Assembly (NCBI GenBank): GCA_020633295.1 | Contig: JACKDW010000001.1 | Coordinates: 682,001 to 746,000 of the forward strand | Source: Myxococcales bacterium | Lineage (GTDB): Bacteria > Myxococcota_A > Polyangia > Nannocystales > Nannocystaceae | Direction of reading: 5' to 3' | DNA length: 64,000 nucleotides | Shown here: one piece after another, positions 27,994-36,122 of the stretch | Position numbering within the stretch: position 1 is the stretch's first letter | Layout of the letters: every line of letters begins with the position of its first letter | Translations under genes and position numbers: made by a program | Notes under the pieces: model-generated | The model's input: the letters and a program-made list of their open reading frames with translations, nothing else | What the model was told of the DNA's origin: nothing | The model's database searches: none

Positions 27994-29220
27994 GTGTCAC
28001 TTGTAACGGGACGAGGCCAGGGATTGCTTTATCAACTGCTCTTCTCGCTCCACGATCAGTTCTCCTGGCTGTCGTGGCTTAACGTCCTCCGCTACACGTC
28101 GACGCGCATCATCGCGTCCACGATGACCGCGCTGCTGCTCTCGCTGCTGCTGTACCCGTGGTTCATCCGCACGCTGCAGCGCATCCAGCTCGGCCAGGTG
28201 GTGCGTGACGACGGCCCCGAGTCGCACTTCTCCAAGCGCGGCACGCCGACCATGGGCGGGAGCCTGATCCTGTTCTGCCTGATCATCCCGACCGTCGCCT
28301 GGTCGGACATGAAGAACCCCTTCGTGGTCCTGGCGACGCTGGTGACCGCGGGCACCGGCGTGATCGGCTTCATCGACGACGCGATGAAGGTCCGCAGCAA
28401 GCGCTCCGGCGGCATGCCGGGCAAGGTCAAGTTCCTGCTGCAGATCCTCGTCTCCACGCTGACCTGCTGGTACCTGTTCGACGTCCAGCTCGCCGACGTC
28501 CTCGACCGCTGCGCCTGGTACGTCACCGACACCTGCAGCCTCGCGTCGCCGACCGACGTAACCGGCGTGATCCCGGCGAACATCCGCTACCGCCTCGCGC
28601 TCCCGCTGCTCGGCTTCTACGAGCACGCGCCGCTCTTGCCCATGGCGATCTACTTCGGCTTCGCCGTGTTCGTCATCGTCGGCTTCTCCAACGCGGTCAA
28701 CCTCACCGACGGCCTCGACGGCCTCGCGATCGGCCCGGTGATCTTCTCCTCCGGCACCTTCCTGCTGCTCACGTACCTCGCGGGCACGCTGATCGCCGGC
28801 TTCGACATCGCGCGCTACCTCAACGTCGCGCACATCCCCGGGGTCGGCGAGCTCTCGATCTACTGCGGCGCCATGGTTGGCGCCGGCGTCGGCTTCCTCT
28901 GGTACAACACCTTCCCGGCCAGCGTGTTCATGGGCGACGTCGGCTCGCTCCCGCTGGGCGCCGGGCTCGGCTTCCTCGCGGTCGCCTCGAAGAACGAGTT
29001 CACGCTCGTGATCGTCGGCGGCATCTTCGTGCTCGAGACCGTCAGCGTCATCGTCCAGGTCGTCAGCTTCAAGCTGTTCGGCCGGCGCGTGTTCAAGATG
29101 GCGCCGATCCATCATCACTTCGAGCTCAAGGGCTGGAGCGAGCCGAAGGTCGTGGTCCGCTTCTGGATCATCAGCTTCGTGCTCGCGCTCATCGGCCTCG
29201 CCACCCTCAAGCTGCGCTAG
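27994..29220 (+). CDS. mraY: Phospho-N-acetylmuramoyl-pentapeptide transferase
   Basis: The 408-residue polytopic inner-membrane enzyme makes lipid I. PTMGG, the FIDDAMK Asp pair, NAVNLTDGLDGLA with its catalytic Asp, and MAPIHHHFELKGW are diagnostic. About ten transmembrane helices are apparent. The family N-terminus aligns with the TTG at 28024 (LLYQLLF), preceded by an AGG-containing site, so translation may begin there rather than at GTG 27994. About 30 extra residues lie in a periplasmic loop containing three Cys. murD follows after 28 bases. Confidence 0.95.
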   Translation: MSLVTGRGQGLLYQLLFSLHDQFSWLSWLNVLRYTSTRIIASTMTALLLSLLLYPWFIRTLQRIQLGQVVRDDGPESHFSKRGTPTMGGSLILFCLIIPTVAWSDMKNPFVVLATLVTAGTGVIGFIDDAMKVRSKRSGGMPGKVKFLLQILVSTLTCWYLFDVQLADVLDRCAWYVTDTCSLASPTDVTGVIPANIRYRLALPLLGFYEHAPLLPMAIYFGFAVFVIVGFSNAVNLTDGLDGLAIGPVIFSSGTFLLLTYLAGTLIAGFDIARYLNVAHIPGVGELSIYCGAMVGAGVGFLWYNTFPASVFMGDVGSLPLGAGLGFLAVASKNEFTLVIVGGIFVLETVSVIVQVVSFKLFGRRVFKMAPIHHHFELKGWSEPKVVVRFWIISFVLALIGLATLKLR

Positions 29221-29248
29221 CGACGAGACGCCGCGCGGGAGACTCAGC

Positions 29249-30706
29249 ATGGCCAAGGCGAACACCCCCCAGGTCCCCGGGCTGCTGCCGCGCTGGCGCG
29301 CCGCGCTCGTCATCGGCGCGGGCCTCAGCGGCGTCGCGGCGGCGCGCCTGCTCGCCGCCGCCGGCGTGCCCGTGCGCGTGTACGATCGCCGTCCGCATAC
29401 TCAAGCGGCGCCGCACCCCGGCGTCGCGGCGCTGCCCCCCGGCTGCGCGCTGTTCCTCGGCGAGGACGCCGTGCCCGCAGCGGCGCTCCAGGACATCGAC
29501 GTCATGGTGCTCAGCCCCGGCGTCCCGCCGGCGCCGATCCTCGAGCGCCAGCGCGCCCACGCCCCCGAGGCGCTCGTGCACGGCGAGCTCAGCCTGGCGC
29601 TGCTGGCGATCCGCGCGCGCTGGCCGGGGATCCCGACCGCGCTGATCACCGGGACCAACGGCAAGAGCACCGTCACGGCGCTGCTCGGCGCGCTGCTCGA
29701 GGCCGCCGGCCAGCGGCCCTTCGTCGGCGGCAACCTCGGCACCCCGCTGTCCGACGCCGTGCTCGAGAGCCTCTCGGGCGCGCGCCCCGACGCGCTCGTG
29801 CTCGAGTGCTCGAGCTACCAGCTCGAGACCGTGCGCGGCGACTTCCCCGTGCACGTGGGCATGGTCCTCAACGTCACGCCCGACCACCTCAGCCGCTACG
29901 CGTCGATGGCCGAGTACGCCGACACCAAGGGCCGGGTGCTGCACGGGCTCACCGCGGGCGGGCTCGCGCTGCTCGAGGCCGCCGATCCCTGGACGCCGCG
30001 CCTGCGCGCGCAGGTCCCCCCGCGCGCCGAGCTCGTGCTCGTCGATCCCTCGGGCCTGTCCCCGCGCGACATCGCGGACGCTGCGGTCGCCGAGATCCTC
30101 GGCGAGGGCCCCGGTCACGCGCTCCGGCTCGCGAGCGGCGAGCAGCTCCCGCGCGCGCGGCTCCAGCTCGCCGGTCGTCATAACAGCAAGAACGCGCTCT
30201 TCGCACTGACCGCGGCGCGCCACCTCGGCGCGTCGCTCGCGGACTGCGAGCGCGGGCTCGCGGGCTTCTCCGGCCTCCCCCACCGCATGGAGCGAATCGG
30301 CGCCTACGGCGACGTGCTCTATTACAACGACTCCAAGGCGACCAACGTCGCCAGCGTGCTCGCCAGCCTCGACGGCTTCGATCGCCCCTTCGTGCTCATC
30401 GCCGGCGGGCAGCCCAAGGGCGATGACCTCAGCCCGCTGCGAGCGCTGCTCGCGTCCCGCGGTCGCGGGCTGGTCGCCATCGGCGAGGCGGCCTCCGCCG
30501 TGCTCGCGGCCACGGGCGGGATCGTGCCGTCGACCCAGGCCGAGACCATGGCCCAGGCCGTCGACCGCGCCCGCGAGATGGCGCGGCCCGGCGACGCCGT
30601 GATCCTGTCGCCGGCGTGCTCGAGCTTCGACTGGTACGAGAGCTACCACCACCGCGGCGAGGACTTCCGGGCGATCGTCCGCGCGCTCGAGCGCGCTGCG
30701 GGCTGA
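29249..30706 (+). CDS. murD: UDP-N-acetylmuramoylalanine--D-glutamate ligase
   Basis: The 485-residue cytoplasmic Mur ligase adds D-Glu to UDP-MurNAc-L-Ala. The N-terminal Rossmann-like ALVIGAGLSGVAAARLL, ATP site GTNGKSTVTALLG, GGNLGTPL, LECSSYQLE, NVTPDHLSRY and the C-terminal YNDSKATN motif match MurD. It is directly downstream of mraY on the same strand, probably cotranscribed. A GC-only palindrome (GGCCCGCGGGCC) after the stop may help termination. Confidence 0.95.
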   Translation: MAKANTPQVPGLLPRWRAALVIGAGLSGVAAARLLAAAGVPVRVYDRRPHTQAAPHPGVAALPPGCALFLGEDAVPAAALQDIDVMVLSPGVPPAPILERQRAHAPEALVHGELSLALLAIRARWPGIPTALITGTNGKSTVTALLGALLEAAGQRPFVGGNLGTPLSDAVLESLSGARPDALVLECSSYQLETVRGDFPVHVGMVLNVTPDHLSRYASMAEYADTKGRVLHGLTAGGLALLEAADPWTPRLRAQVPPRAELVLVDPSGLSPRDIADAAVAEILGEGPGHALRLASGEQLPRARLQLAGRHNSKNALFALTAARHLGASLADCERGLAGFSGLPHRMERIGAYGDVLYYNDSKATNVASVLASLDGFDRPFVLIAGGQPKGDDLSPLRALLASRGRGLVAIGEAASAVLAATGGIVPSTQAETMAQAVDRAREMARPGDAVILSPACSSFDWYESYHHRGEDFRAIVRALERAAG

Positions 30707-30887
30707 CCTCGGGGGATTTCGGGCCCGCGGGCCACGTGCGCCGGGGCGCTCGGCTCGAGGGCGCGCGGACGCGCCGTCACGCGCTTCCGGGACGCGCCCG
30801 CACTGTGTATCTTCCCCGGAATCCGCAGCCGGACGGCCTCGGAGACTCGACGACTCCGCGCTGCGATCACCGCCCTCGACCTGCGGC

Positions 30888-32414
30888 ATGACCGAATCCC
30901 CCGAGCAATCCCCGCGTCGCGCGCTGCTGCGGCTCGTCGACCTGCTGAGTCGGCCGAACCGCACGGTGCTGCTCACCCTGCTCGGCCTCGCCCTGCTCAC
31001 GCGCCTCTTGTGGGTGCTGTGGATCCACCCGCCGTCTGCCTATGTCTTTAGCGACATGCACGGCTACGTCACGCGCGCGCTCCGGCTCGTCGAGCACGGC
31101 TTTCAGCCGGGCACCCGCGACCTCGCGTGGCAGTCCTACGGCACGCACTACCTGCTCGCCGGCATCCTCGCGATCGTCGGCAAGGCCAACCTCTACGCCG
31201 CCGGCGTCGTCTGGGGCCTGATGGGCGCGTCGGTGATCCCGATGGCCTACGCGCTCGCGGCCCGCGTGTGCACGCGCCCGTGGATGGCCGCCGTCGTCGG
31301 CTTCGCCGCGCTGCTGTGGCACCCCAACCTCGTCACCACCGGCTTCTTCACCTCGGAGACGCCGGCGCTGTGCTTCGGCGTGTGGGCGACCTGGCGGCTC
31401 GCGGTCCTGCTGCAAGACGGGCGCGGCGCGCTGCAGGCGGGCGTCGCCGCCGCCTTCGCCTTCGCGCTGCGGCCTCAGCTCGCGGTGTTCTTCACGCTCA
31501 CCGTGGTCCTCTGGGCGTTCACGCGCTGGCGCGGCGGGACGACGGCCAAGCTCGGGCAGGTGCTGGTCGTCGGCGCCTGCCTGGCCGGCATCTTCGGCTT
31601 CAGCCTCTGGCGCTTCCACGAGCACACCGGCACCTGGGGCGGCATCGCCGAGGCCGCCAACGCCAACCGCACCGCCGCCCGCTGCCACAACGCGCGCACC
31701 CAGGCGTTCCGCACCAAGGCGCAGCTCGACCGCAGCCGCAGCGTCGACGACGGGCGCCTCATCGGCATCATCCCGTTCCAGACGCGCATGCGGAAGGTCT
31801 CGCACGAGCACTTCCTCGGTATGCGCCCCGCGCTCGGCACCCGCGCGCGCGCCTTCACGATCGAGGTCGAGCGCAAGGACGGCACGCGCGAGTGGATCCC
31901 GGTGCGCATCGCCAAGGACGGCTTCGGCATCAAGTTCGTCGGCTACATCGGCGACCCCGACATCCACCGCGCGCTGCAGCGCCTGTGCATCGAGCGGACC
32001 GGCCCCCTCGAGCAGCTGCGCTACGCCTTCGTCAACCTCACGGGGCTGTGGATCTACAACAGCCAGTGGCCCGACTCCTCGCGCAACCGCGAGTACTTTC
32101 ACCGCTACTCGAAGGCGTTCATCGTCATCTTCAACGCGGTGGTGCTGCTGCCGTCGATGCTCGGCATCGCGCTCGCGCTCCGGCGCCGGCGCGAGAACCC
32201 GGCGCTGGTGCTCTGCGCGCTGCAGCTGCTCGGCCTGTACTTCGTGTCGTCCTTCTTCTTCGGCTCGATCCGGCTGCGCACCCCGTACGACGTGTTCGCG
32301 CTCGTGCTCGCGGTCGAGGGCTACGCCTGGATCGCCGGCGTGATCGCGCGGCGCCGCGCCGCCCGTCGCGTCGTCGGCTCACAGGTCCCTCAAGACAGGT
32401 CGAGCGAACCATAA
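30888..32414 (+). CDS. GT39/ArnT-like membrane glycosyltransferase
   Basis: The 508-residue protein has a short cytoplasmic start and about nine or ten predicted membrane helices. After the first helix comes VFSDMHGY, which matches the catalytic acidic loop of GT-C fold mannosyltransferase-type enzymes. A soluble loop of about 140 residues (roughly 245-390) lies between helix groups. Such enzymes transfer sugars from polyprenyl phosphate carriers outside the membrane; donor and acceptor are unknown. It begins 181 bases after murD on the same strand. Confidence 0.78.
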   Translation: MTESPEQSPRRALLRLVDLLSRPNRTVLLTLLGLALLTRLLWVLWIHPPSAYVFSDMHGYVTRALRLVEHGFQPGTRDLAWQSYGTHYLLAGILAIVGKANLYAAGVVWGLMGASVIPMAYALAARVCTRPWMAAVVGFAALLWHPNLVTTGFFTSETPALCFGVWATWRLAVLLQDGRGALQAGVAAAFAFALRPQLAVFFTLTVVLWAFTRWRGGTTAKLGQVLVVGACLAGIFGFSLWRFHEHTGTWGGIAEAANANRTAARCHNARTQAFRTKAQLDRSRSVDDGRLIGIIPFQTRMRKVSHEHFLGMRPALGTRARAFTIEVERKDGTREWIPVRIAKDGFGIKFVGYIGDPDIHRALQRLCIERTGPLEQLRYAFVNLTGLWIYNSQWPDSSRNREYFHRYSKAFIVIFNAVVLLPSMLGIALALRRRRENPALVLCALQLLGLYFVSSFFFGSIRLRTPYDVFALVLAVEGYAWIAGVIARRRAARRVVGSQVPQDRSSEP

Positions 32415-32419
32415 ACAAC

Positions 32420-32445
32420 AGCCCGCGCGAGCGCTCGCGCGGGCT
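32420..32445. terminator. 26-bp perfect palindrome after the glycosyltransferase gene
   Basis: AGCCCGCGCGAGC followed by its exact complement starts six bases after the stop codon. It can form a very stable hairpin, but no T-tract follows on either strand. It may act as a terminator or 3'-end stabiliser. Confidence 0.5.
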
Positions 32446-32494
32446 GGTGTAGGCGCCGGCGGCCCGGCGAGGGCGCGCTGCGGCGATGAGAAAA

Positions 32495-32514
32495 GCGACC
32501 CCGACGGGGGTCGC
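32495..32514 (-). terminator. Intrinsic terminator of the 26-residue membrane protein gene
   Basis: GCGACCCC-GACG-GGGGTCGC forms a perfect 8-bp stem with a 4-base loop. Read on the minus strand, the stem is followed by TTTTC, a U-rich tail. It lies 46 bases past the small gene's stop. Confidence 0.65.
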
Positions 32515-32560
32515 CTGACCACGAGGACACCCGCCGCGCCGGCGGGCACGGAGGCGGGGC

Positions 32561-32641
32561 TCAGCGCGCCTGGGAGCGCTTGGAGAACTCGAGGTACAGG
32601 TAGAAAGGGAGCATGAGGGCAATGATGGACAGCCAGATCAT
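32561..32641 (-). CDS. 26-residue single-pass membrane protein
   Basis: The 81-base gene encodes MIWLSIIALMLPFYLYLEFS followed by KRSQAR. A hydrophobic helix of about 18 residues is followed by a basic tail, so an N-out/C-in single-pass protein is expected. It has an ideal AAAGGAGG eight bases upstream of ATG, a canonical stem-loop plus U-tract downstream, and a sigma-54-like element upstream. It is not an overlap of any larger gene. I know no family by this sequence. Its small size resembles regulatory membrane peptides that bind larger membrane complexes, which is inference. Confidence 0.7.
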   Translation of the reverse strand: MIWLSIIALMLPFYLYLEFSKRSQAR

Positions 32642-32649
32642 CGTTCTGT

Positions 32650-32657
32650 CCTCCTTT
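32650..32657 (-). promoter_or_regulatory. Near-perfect Shine-Dalgarno site of the 26-residue gene
   Basis: AAAGGAGG on the minus strand, eight bases before the ATG. It is among the strongest ribosome-binding sites in the window and is the main argument that the tiny frame is translated. Confidence 0.7.
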
Positions 32658-32737
32658 GGGCCTACGTGGTGGACGACTGCAGGACGCGCGGCCGCGTCCG
32701 AAGATTCACGCGACTCGCGTCAGTCGCTCTTAGGGTT

Positions 32738-32753
32738 TGCACGGAACGGGCCA
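32738..32753 (-). promoter_or_regulatory. Possible sigma-54 promoter upstream of the 26-residue gene
   Basis: TGGCCCGTTCCGTGCA on the minus strand matches TGGCACRNNNNTTGCW at nine of eleven defined positions, keeping the GG (-24) and GC (-12) pairs with correct spacing. Transcription would start about 85 bases before the ATG. The match could be chance. Confidence 0.3.
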
Positions 32754-32947
32754 TTCGGAAAAAAAGTGGAGATTCGTTCCTCGATCCCAACGCAGCGGTC
32801 AGGACCGCGATCTCGCTGCCGCGATTGATTCGGTCTGGCACCATCTGTGGCCCCAGGCCCCCGACGCCGGCATGACATCCCTGTCACGGTCGGCCGCACA
32901 CTGAGCCCGAATGATACGGTCCGGTCGCGCGGCCGCTGTGACGCGCG

Positions 32948-33292
32948 CTACAGGCCCGCGTCGAGCCACGACCCGTCGGCGTCGCCCTCCGCCAGCGCCG
33001 ACCGGTAGCGAGCCGCGAGCGCCGGGAACTTTTGCGCGAACTCGCCTTCGCTCAGCGACCGCGCGCGCACCTGACCCGCGCGCGTGACCGTGAACCGACG
33101 CGCCGCGGGGCCGTCGCCCGGCTCCACGCGCACGCTGTGCTCGCCGACCTGGAGCGTGACGATCGCCGGACGCGACGGCCCGCCGCCGCGCCCAGGCCCG
33201 CTCGCGCGGGGCGACGGGTGGTCGTGGCAGCCGCCGAGCGCGAGCAGCAGCGCGCCCGCGAGGCAGGGCCCGCGCGCCCGCGAGCACCTCAT
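32948..33292 (-). CDS. Small lipoprotein coupled to an ECF sigma factor
   Basis: 114 residues from the ATG at 33292, which overlaps the sigma gene's stop as ATGA. The signal peptide ends LALGGC, a clear lipobox. The rest has a short beta-rich stretch (RPAIVTLQVGEHSVRVEPG, RRFTVTRAGQVRARSL) and a helical C-terminus. No family is recognised. Translational coupling implies a role linked to the sigma factor, for example as an envelope sensor or target. Confidence 0.7.
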   Translation of the reverse strand: MRCSRARGPCLAGALLLALGGCHDHPSPRASGPGRGGGPSRPAIVTLQVGEHSVRVEPGDGPAARRFTVTRAGQVRARSLSEGEFAQKFPALAARYRSALAEGDADGSWLDAGL

Positions 33293-33972
33293 CGCGACGC
33301 CTCGGGCCGCTCGACCAGCTGAGCGCGGAGCCGCCGGGCCCAGTCGTCGAGCCGCGAGATCGTGCTCTCGAGCTTCGCCGGGGAGTCGGCGAGCACCCCC
33401 AGCTGCTGCTCGAGCAGCTGCTTCGCCCGCCGGATCCGCGTCCTCGCCGTGCCCTCCGGGATGCTGACGATCGCCGCGACCTCGGCGGCCGTCATCGACT
33501 CCCAGTAGTACAGCTCGAGGATCACCTGATAATCGAGCGGGATCCGCCGCAGCGCCTGCAGCAGCAGCCGCTGCTCGCCGTGCTTGGCCAGGATCTGCGT
33601 CGGCGAGGGCCCGAGGTCGTGGGCCGCGGTCACGCCGAAGTCGAGCCGCTCGCCGTCGCGACGCCGGGTCCGGAAGTGCTTGCCGAGGACGTTGCGCGCC
33701 ACCGCGAACAGGAACGTCCGGAAGCTCGAGTGACCACGGAAGCGCTCGCGCGACTCGACCAGCGCGAGGAAGGTCTTCTGGATCAGGTCGGGCCCGTCGC
33801 GGTCGCCGACCTTGTTGCGGAAGAACCGCGCGATCGGCTCGTAGTGGCGCTCGAACAGCGTCGCGCCAGCGCGCCGATCCCCTCCGCACCACGCGTCGAG
33901 CAGCGCCTCATCGGACCTCTCCTCGGACCTCTCCTCGGACCTCTCCTCGAGTGCTTCGTCGAGATCGCCCAT
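33289..33972 (-). CDS. ECF-type RNA polymerase sigma factor
   Basis: About 227 residues from ATG 33972. Sigma region 2 is seen in DLIQKTFLALVESRERFRGHSSFRTFLFAVARNVL, and region 4 in ALRRIPLDYQVILELYYWESMTAAEVAAIVSIPEGTARTRIRRAK. An acidic N-terminus carries three Glu-Glu-Arg-Ser repeats from a 12-bp tandem repeat. The last 45 residues extend past region 4. There is no anti-sigma gene in this operon, only the coupled lipoprotein. It is divergent from the second sigma gene across 196 bases. Confidence 0.92.
   Translation of the reverse strand: MGDLDEALEERSEERSEERSDEALLDAWCGGDRRAGATLFERHYEPIARFFRNKVGDRDGPDLIQKTFLALVESRERFRGHSSFRTFLFAVARNVLGKHFRTRRRDGERLDFGVTAAHDLGPSPTQILAKHGEQRLLLQALRRIPLDYQVILELYYWESMTAAEVAAIVSIPEGTARTRIRRAKQLLEQQLGVLADSPAKLESTISRLDDWARRLRAQLVERPEASR
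33911..33952. repeat. 12-bp tandem repeat, 3.5 copies, coding
   Basis: Units TCGGACCTCTCC encode Glu-Glu-Arg-Ser near the N-terminus of the minus-strand sigma factor. The unit length preserves frame. Confidence 0.85.
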
Positions 33973-34024
33973 CGCCCACGGAAGACCCGCATCATACACG
34001 AACGCGCGTGCACAAGCGCTCACC

Positions 34025-34062
34025 GCGCGAGCGCGGGCGTGCCTTCGGGTGCCCGCTCGCGC
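34025..34062. promoter_or_regulatory. Stem-loop with CTTCGG loop between divergent sigma genes
   Basis: Arms GCGCGAGCG and CGCTCGCGC pair, with an inner GGC/GCC extension closing on a CTTCGG-type tetraloop. Lying in the divergent promoter region, it could be in a leader RNA of either sigma gene. Confidence 0.35.
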
Positions 34063-34168
34063 GCGAACGTGGCCTGTGTAATGCGAGCGGCCGCCGCGGT
34101 AATGTCCGATCGAGCCGGCCGCGCGGCCAGGCTCCGACACCCACGACCTCGCCTCCTCGCGATCATTC

Positions 34169-34846
34169 ATGTCGAACGTCGCCACGATTCATCGCCTCCG
34201 CCCGGCGCCCGACCCCGACGCGCACGCCGGCGCGGCGAGCGAGAGCGCGCCCGAGCGGGGGCCGTGTGACGACGCCGAGACCGTGCGCCGCGCCTGCGCC
34301 GGAGACCCGGTCCTCTGGGGTCAGCTGTATCAGCGCTCGTACGCCGGGCTGTTCCGCCAGCTCCGCTACCTCACCGGCGACCGCGCCATCGCCGAGGAGC
34401 TCGCGCAGGAGACCTTCGCCCAGGCCATGACCGCGCGCCGGCGCTACGACGGCCGCAAGGGCTTTCGCCCGTGGCTGCACGGCATCGCGCTCAACGTCGT
34501 GCGCAAGCACTGGCGAAAGCAGCGCAACACGACCCGCGCCCACGAGCGCCTCGAGACGCTCGCCGAGCTCAAGCGCGACCTGTCTGAAGGAACTGGTAAC
34601 CCCGACGCCGGCTACCTCCGACGCGAGCGCAGCCGGGCGCTGTACACCGCGCTCGAGGAGCTCCCGCCGCGCCTGCGCGAGGCCTTCGTGCTCCGCGAGC
34701 TGCAGGGGCTCTCGACGACCGAGGCCGCCGCGCAGCTCGACATCACGACCGGCAACCTCGCCGTCCGCGTCACGCGGGCGCGCGCCCGCCTGCGCGACCT
34801 CCTGCGCGCGGACGGCTGGATCACCACCGGAGGCGGTCATGACTGA
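34169..34846 (+). CDS. ECF-type RNA polymerase sigma factor, first gene of a four-gene operon
   Basis: The 225-residue protein has region 2 in LYQRSYAGLFRQLRYLTGDRAIAEELAQETFAQAM and FRPWLHGIALNVVRKHWRKQR, and region 4 in ALEELPPRLREAFVLRELQGLSTTEAAAQLDITTGNLAVRVTRARARLRDLL. Its last bases overlap the next gene by eight. GGAGG within its 3' end serves as that gene's ribosome-binding site, so the two are tightly coupled. It likely controls its own operon, as is usual for ECF factors. Confidence 0.92.
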   Translation: MSNVATIHRLRPAPDPDAHAGAASESAPERGPCDDAETVRRACAGDPVLWGQLYQRSYAGLFRQLRYLTGDRAIAEELAQETFAQAMTARRRYDGRKGFRPWLHGIALNVVRKHWRKQRNTTRAHERLETLAELKRDLSEGTGNPDAGYLRRERSRALYTALEELPPRLREAFVLRELQGLSTTEAAAQLDITTGNLAVRVTRARARLRDLLRADGWITTGGGHD

Positions 34847-36122
34847 CGCGCCCCGTCACGACGAAGACGACCTCCTCGACACGGTCCTCGACACGCTCAT
34901 CGAGGACGCGAGCTGGACGATCGAACAGGAGCAGGAGCAGGACGAAGACGAGCTCACGCCGCCGCCCTTCACCGCGATCATCGCCCGCGCCCACCGGCTC
35001 GATCCCAACGTCGTGCCGCGCGCCTGGGTGCCCGAGGAGCACACCGACGCGCCCGAACTCCTCGAGCCCGACGACCTCGAGGACGACCTCCCCCTGCCCG
35101 ACCTCCCCCTGCCCGACCGCGACGATCCGCTCGCGCGCTTCATCGTCGACGCGCGCGCCGAGGCCGAGCACGACATCCGCAGTCACATCGCGCTCGTGGG
35201 CGACGCGCCCGCGCTCACCCCTCGTCCAAGGCCGCGCCGCGCCCGACGACTCGGCGCGGTCTTCGGCCTGCTGGCGGCCGCCGCCGCGACCGTGCTGTTC
35301 TTCGCGCAGCTCGCCGCGCCCGACGCGACGCTGCGCCTCGAGTCGGGTCAGCGCTTCTTCCAGTCGGTGGTCGACCTGACCCTCGGGCGCGGCGCCCACG
35401 AGGGCACCGCGCGACCGGTCGAGCAGCGCGCCGACGAGGACGCGCCCCCCCCCGCGACGTCCCGCGCCCGACGCCGAGCGCGACGCGACGCGACCGAGCG
35501 CGACGACGACGCGCTCGACGACGCGATCGACGACGCGATCGACGACGGTCTCGGCGAGGCCGAGCGCCTCGACGCGGCCCTGCTCGAGGCGCTGGAGGAC
35601 CCGCCGCTCGAGGAGCTCGTCAGCAGCGATCCCGCCCCCCGGGAGCCGCTGTGCCCAGACGGCGACGACGCGCCGACGCTCGAGGAGGAGGTCGACGAAG
35701 ACGACGTCGAGGCCGTCGAGGTCGAGCTCGAGTCGCCGCGGCCCCGATCCCTGCGCGAGCAGCTGGCCGCGCTCGACGACGACGCCGAGGCGGCGCTGCG
35801 CGCCGGTGAGCTCGACGCCGCCGACGCCGTCTACCGCGAGATCATCCGCCGCGGCGGTCGTCACCGGCTCGTCGAGCTCGCCTACGGCGACCGCATCGCG
35901 CTCGCGCGGCGAGCCGGCGATCGCGAGCGACGCGTCGCGCTGTGGCGCGAGTATCTCCAGCGCTTCCCGCGGGGCCGCTTCGCCGAGGACGCGCGCGCCG
36001 GGCTCTGTCGCGTCGCCGAACATGGCCGAGCGGACTGCTGGCGTGACTACCTGACGCGCTACCCCGAGGGCACCTACGCCGCGCTGGCACGCCGCGCGAT
36101 CGACTCCGCCGAGCACCCGTGA
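34839..36122 (+). CDS. Membrane anti-sigma-like protein with periplasmic TPR-like domain
   Basis: The 427-residue protein has a very acidic cytoplasmic N-terminus of about 130 residues, then one TM helix (LGAVFGLLAAAAATVLFFAQLA). A long acidic periplasmic linker follows, with a C-terminal pair of TPR-like helices (AALRAGELDAADAVYREIIRRGG, RVALWREYLQRFPRGRFAEDARAGL). No zinc-binding HxxxCxxC of ZAS anti-sigma factors is visible. Position and topology suggest the cognate anti-sigma factor or sensor. It overlaps its neighbours on both sides. Confidence 0.72.
   Translation: MTDAPRHDEDDLLDTVLDTLIEDASWTIEQEQEQDEDELTPPPFTAIIARAHRLDPNVVPRAWVPEEHTDAPELLEPDDLEDDLPLPDLPLPDRDDPLARFIVDARAEAEHDIRSHIALVGDAPALTPRPRPRRARRLGAVFGLLAAAAATVLFFAQLAAPDATLRLESGQRFFQSVVDLTLGRGAHEGTARPVEQRADEDAPPPATSRARRRARRDATERDDDALDDAIDDAIDDGLGEAERLDAALLEALEDPPLEELVSSDPAPREPLCPDGDDAPTLEEEVDEDDVEAVEVELESPRPRSLREQLAALDDDAEAALRAGELDAADAVYREIIRRGGRHRLVELAYGDRIALARRAGDRERRVALWREYLQRFPRGRFAEDARAGLCRVAEHGRADCWRDYLTRYPEGTYAALARRAIDSAEHP

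Larger units (their letters stand above)
32642..32947. other. Intergenic region upstream of the 26-residue gene
   Basis: It holds the ribosome-binding site and possible sigma-54 element of the small gene. Beyond these I see no coding region. Its right end is the 3' side of a minus-strand lipoprotein gene. Confidence 0.5.
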
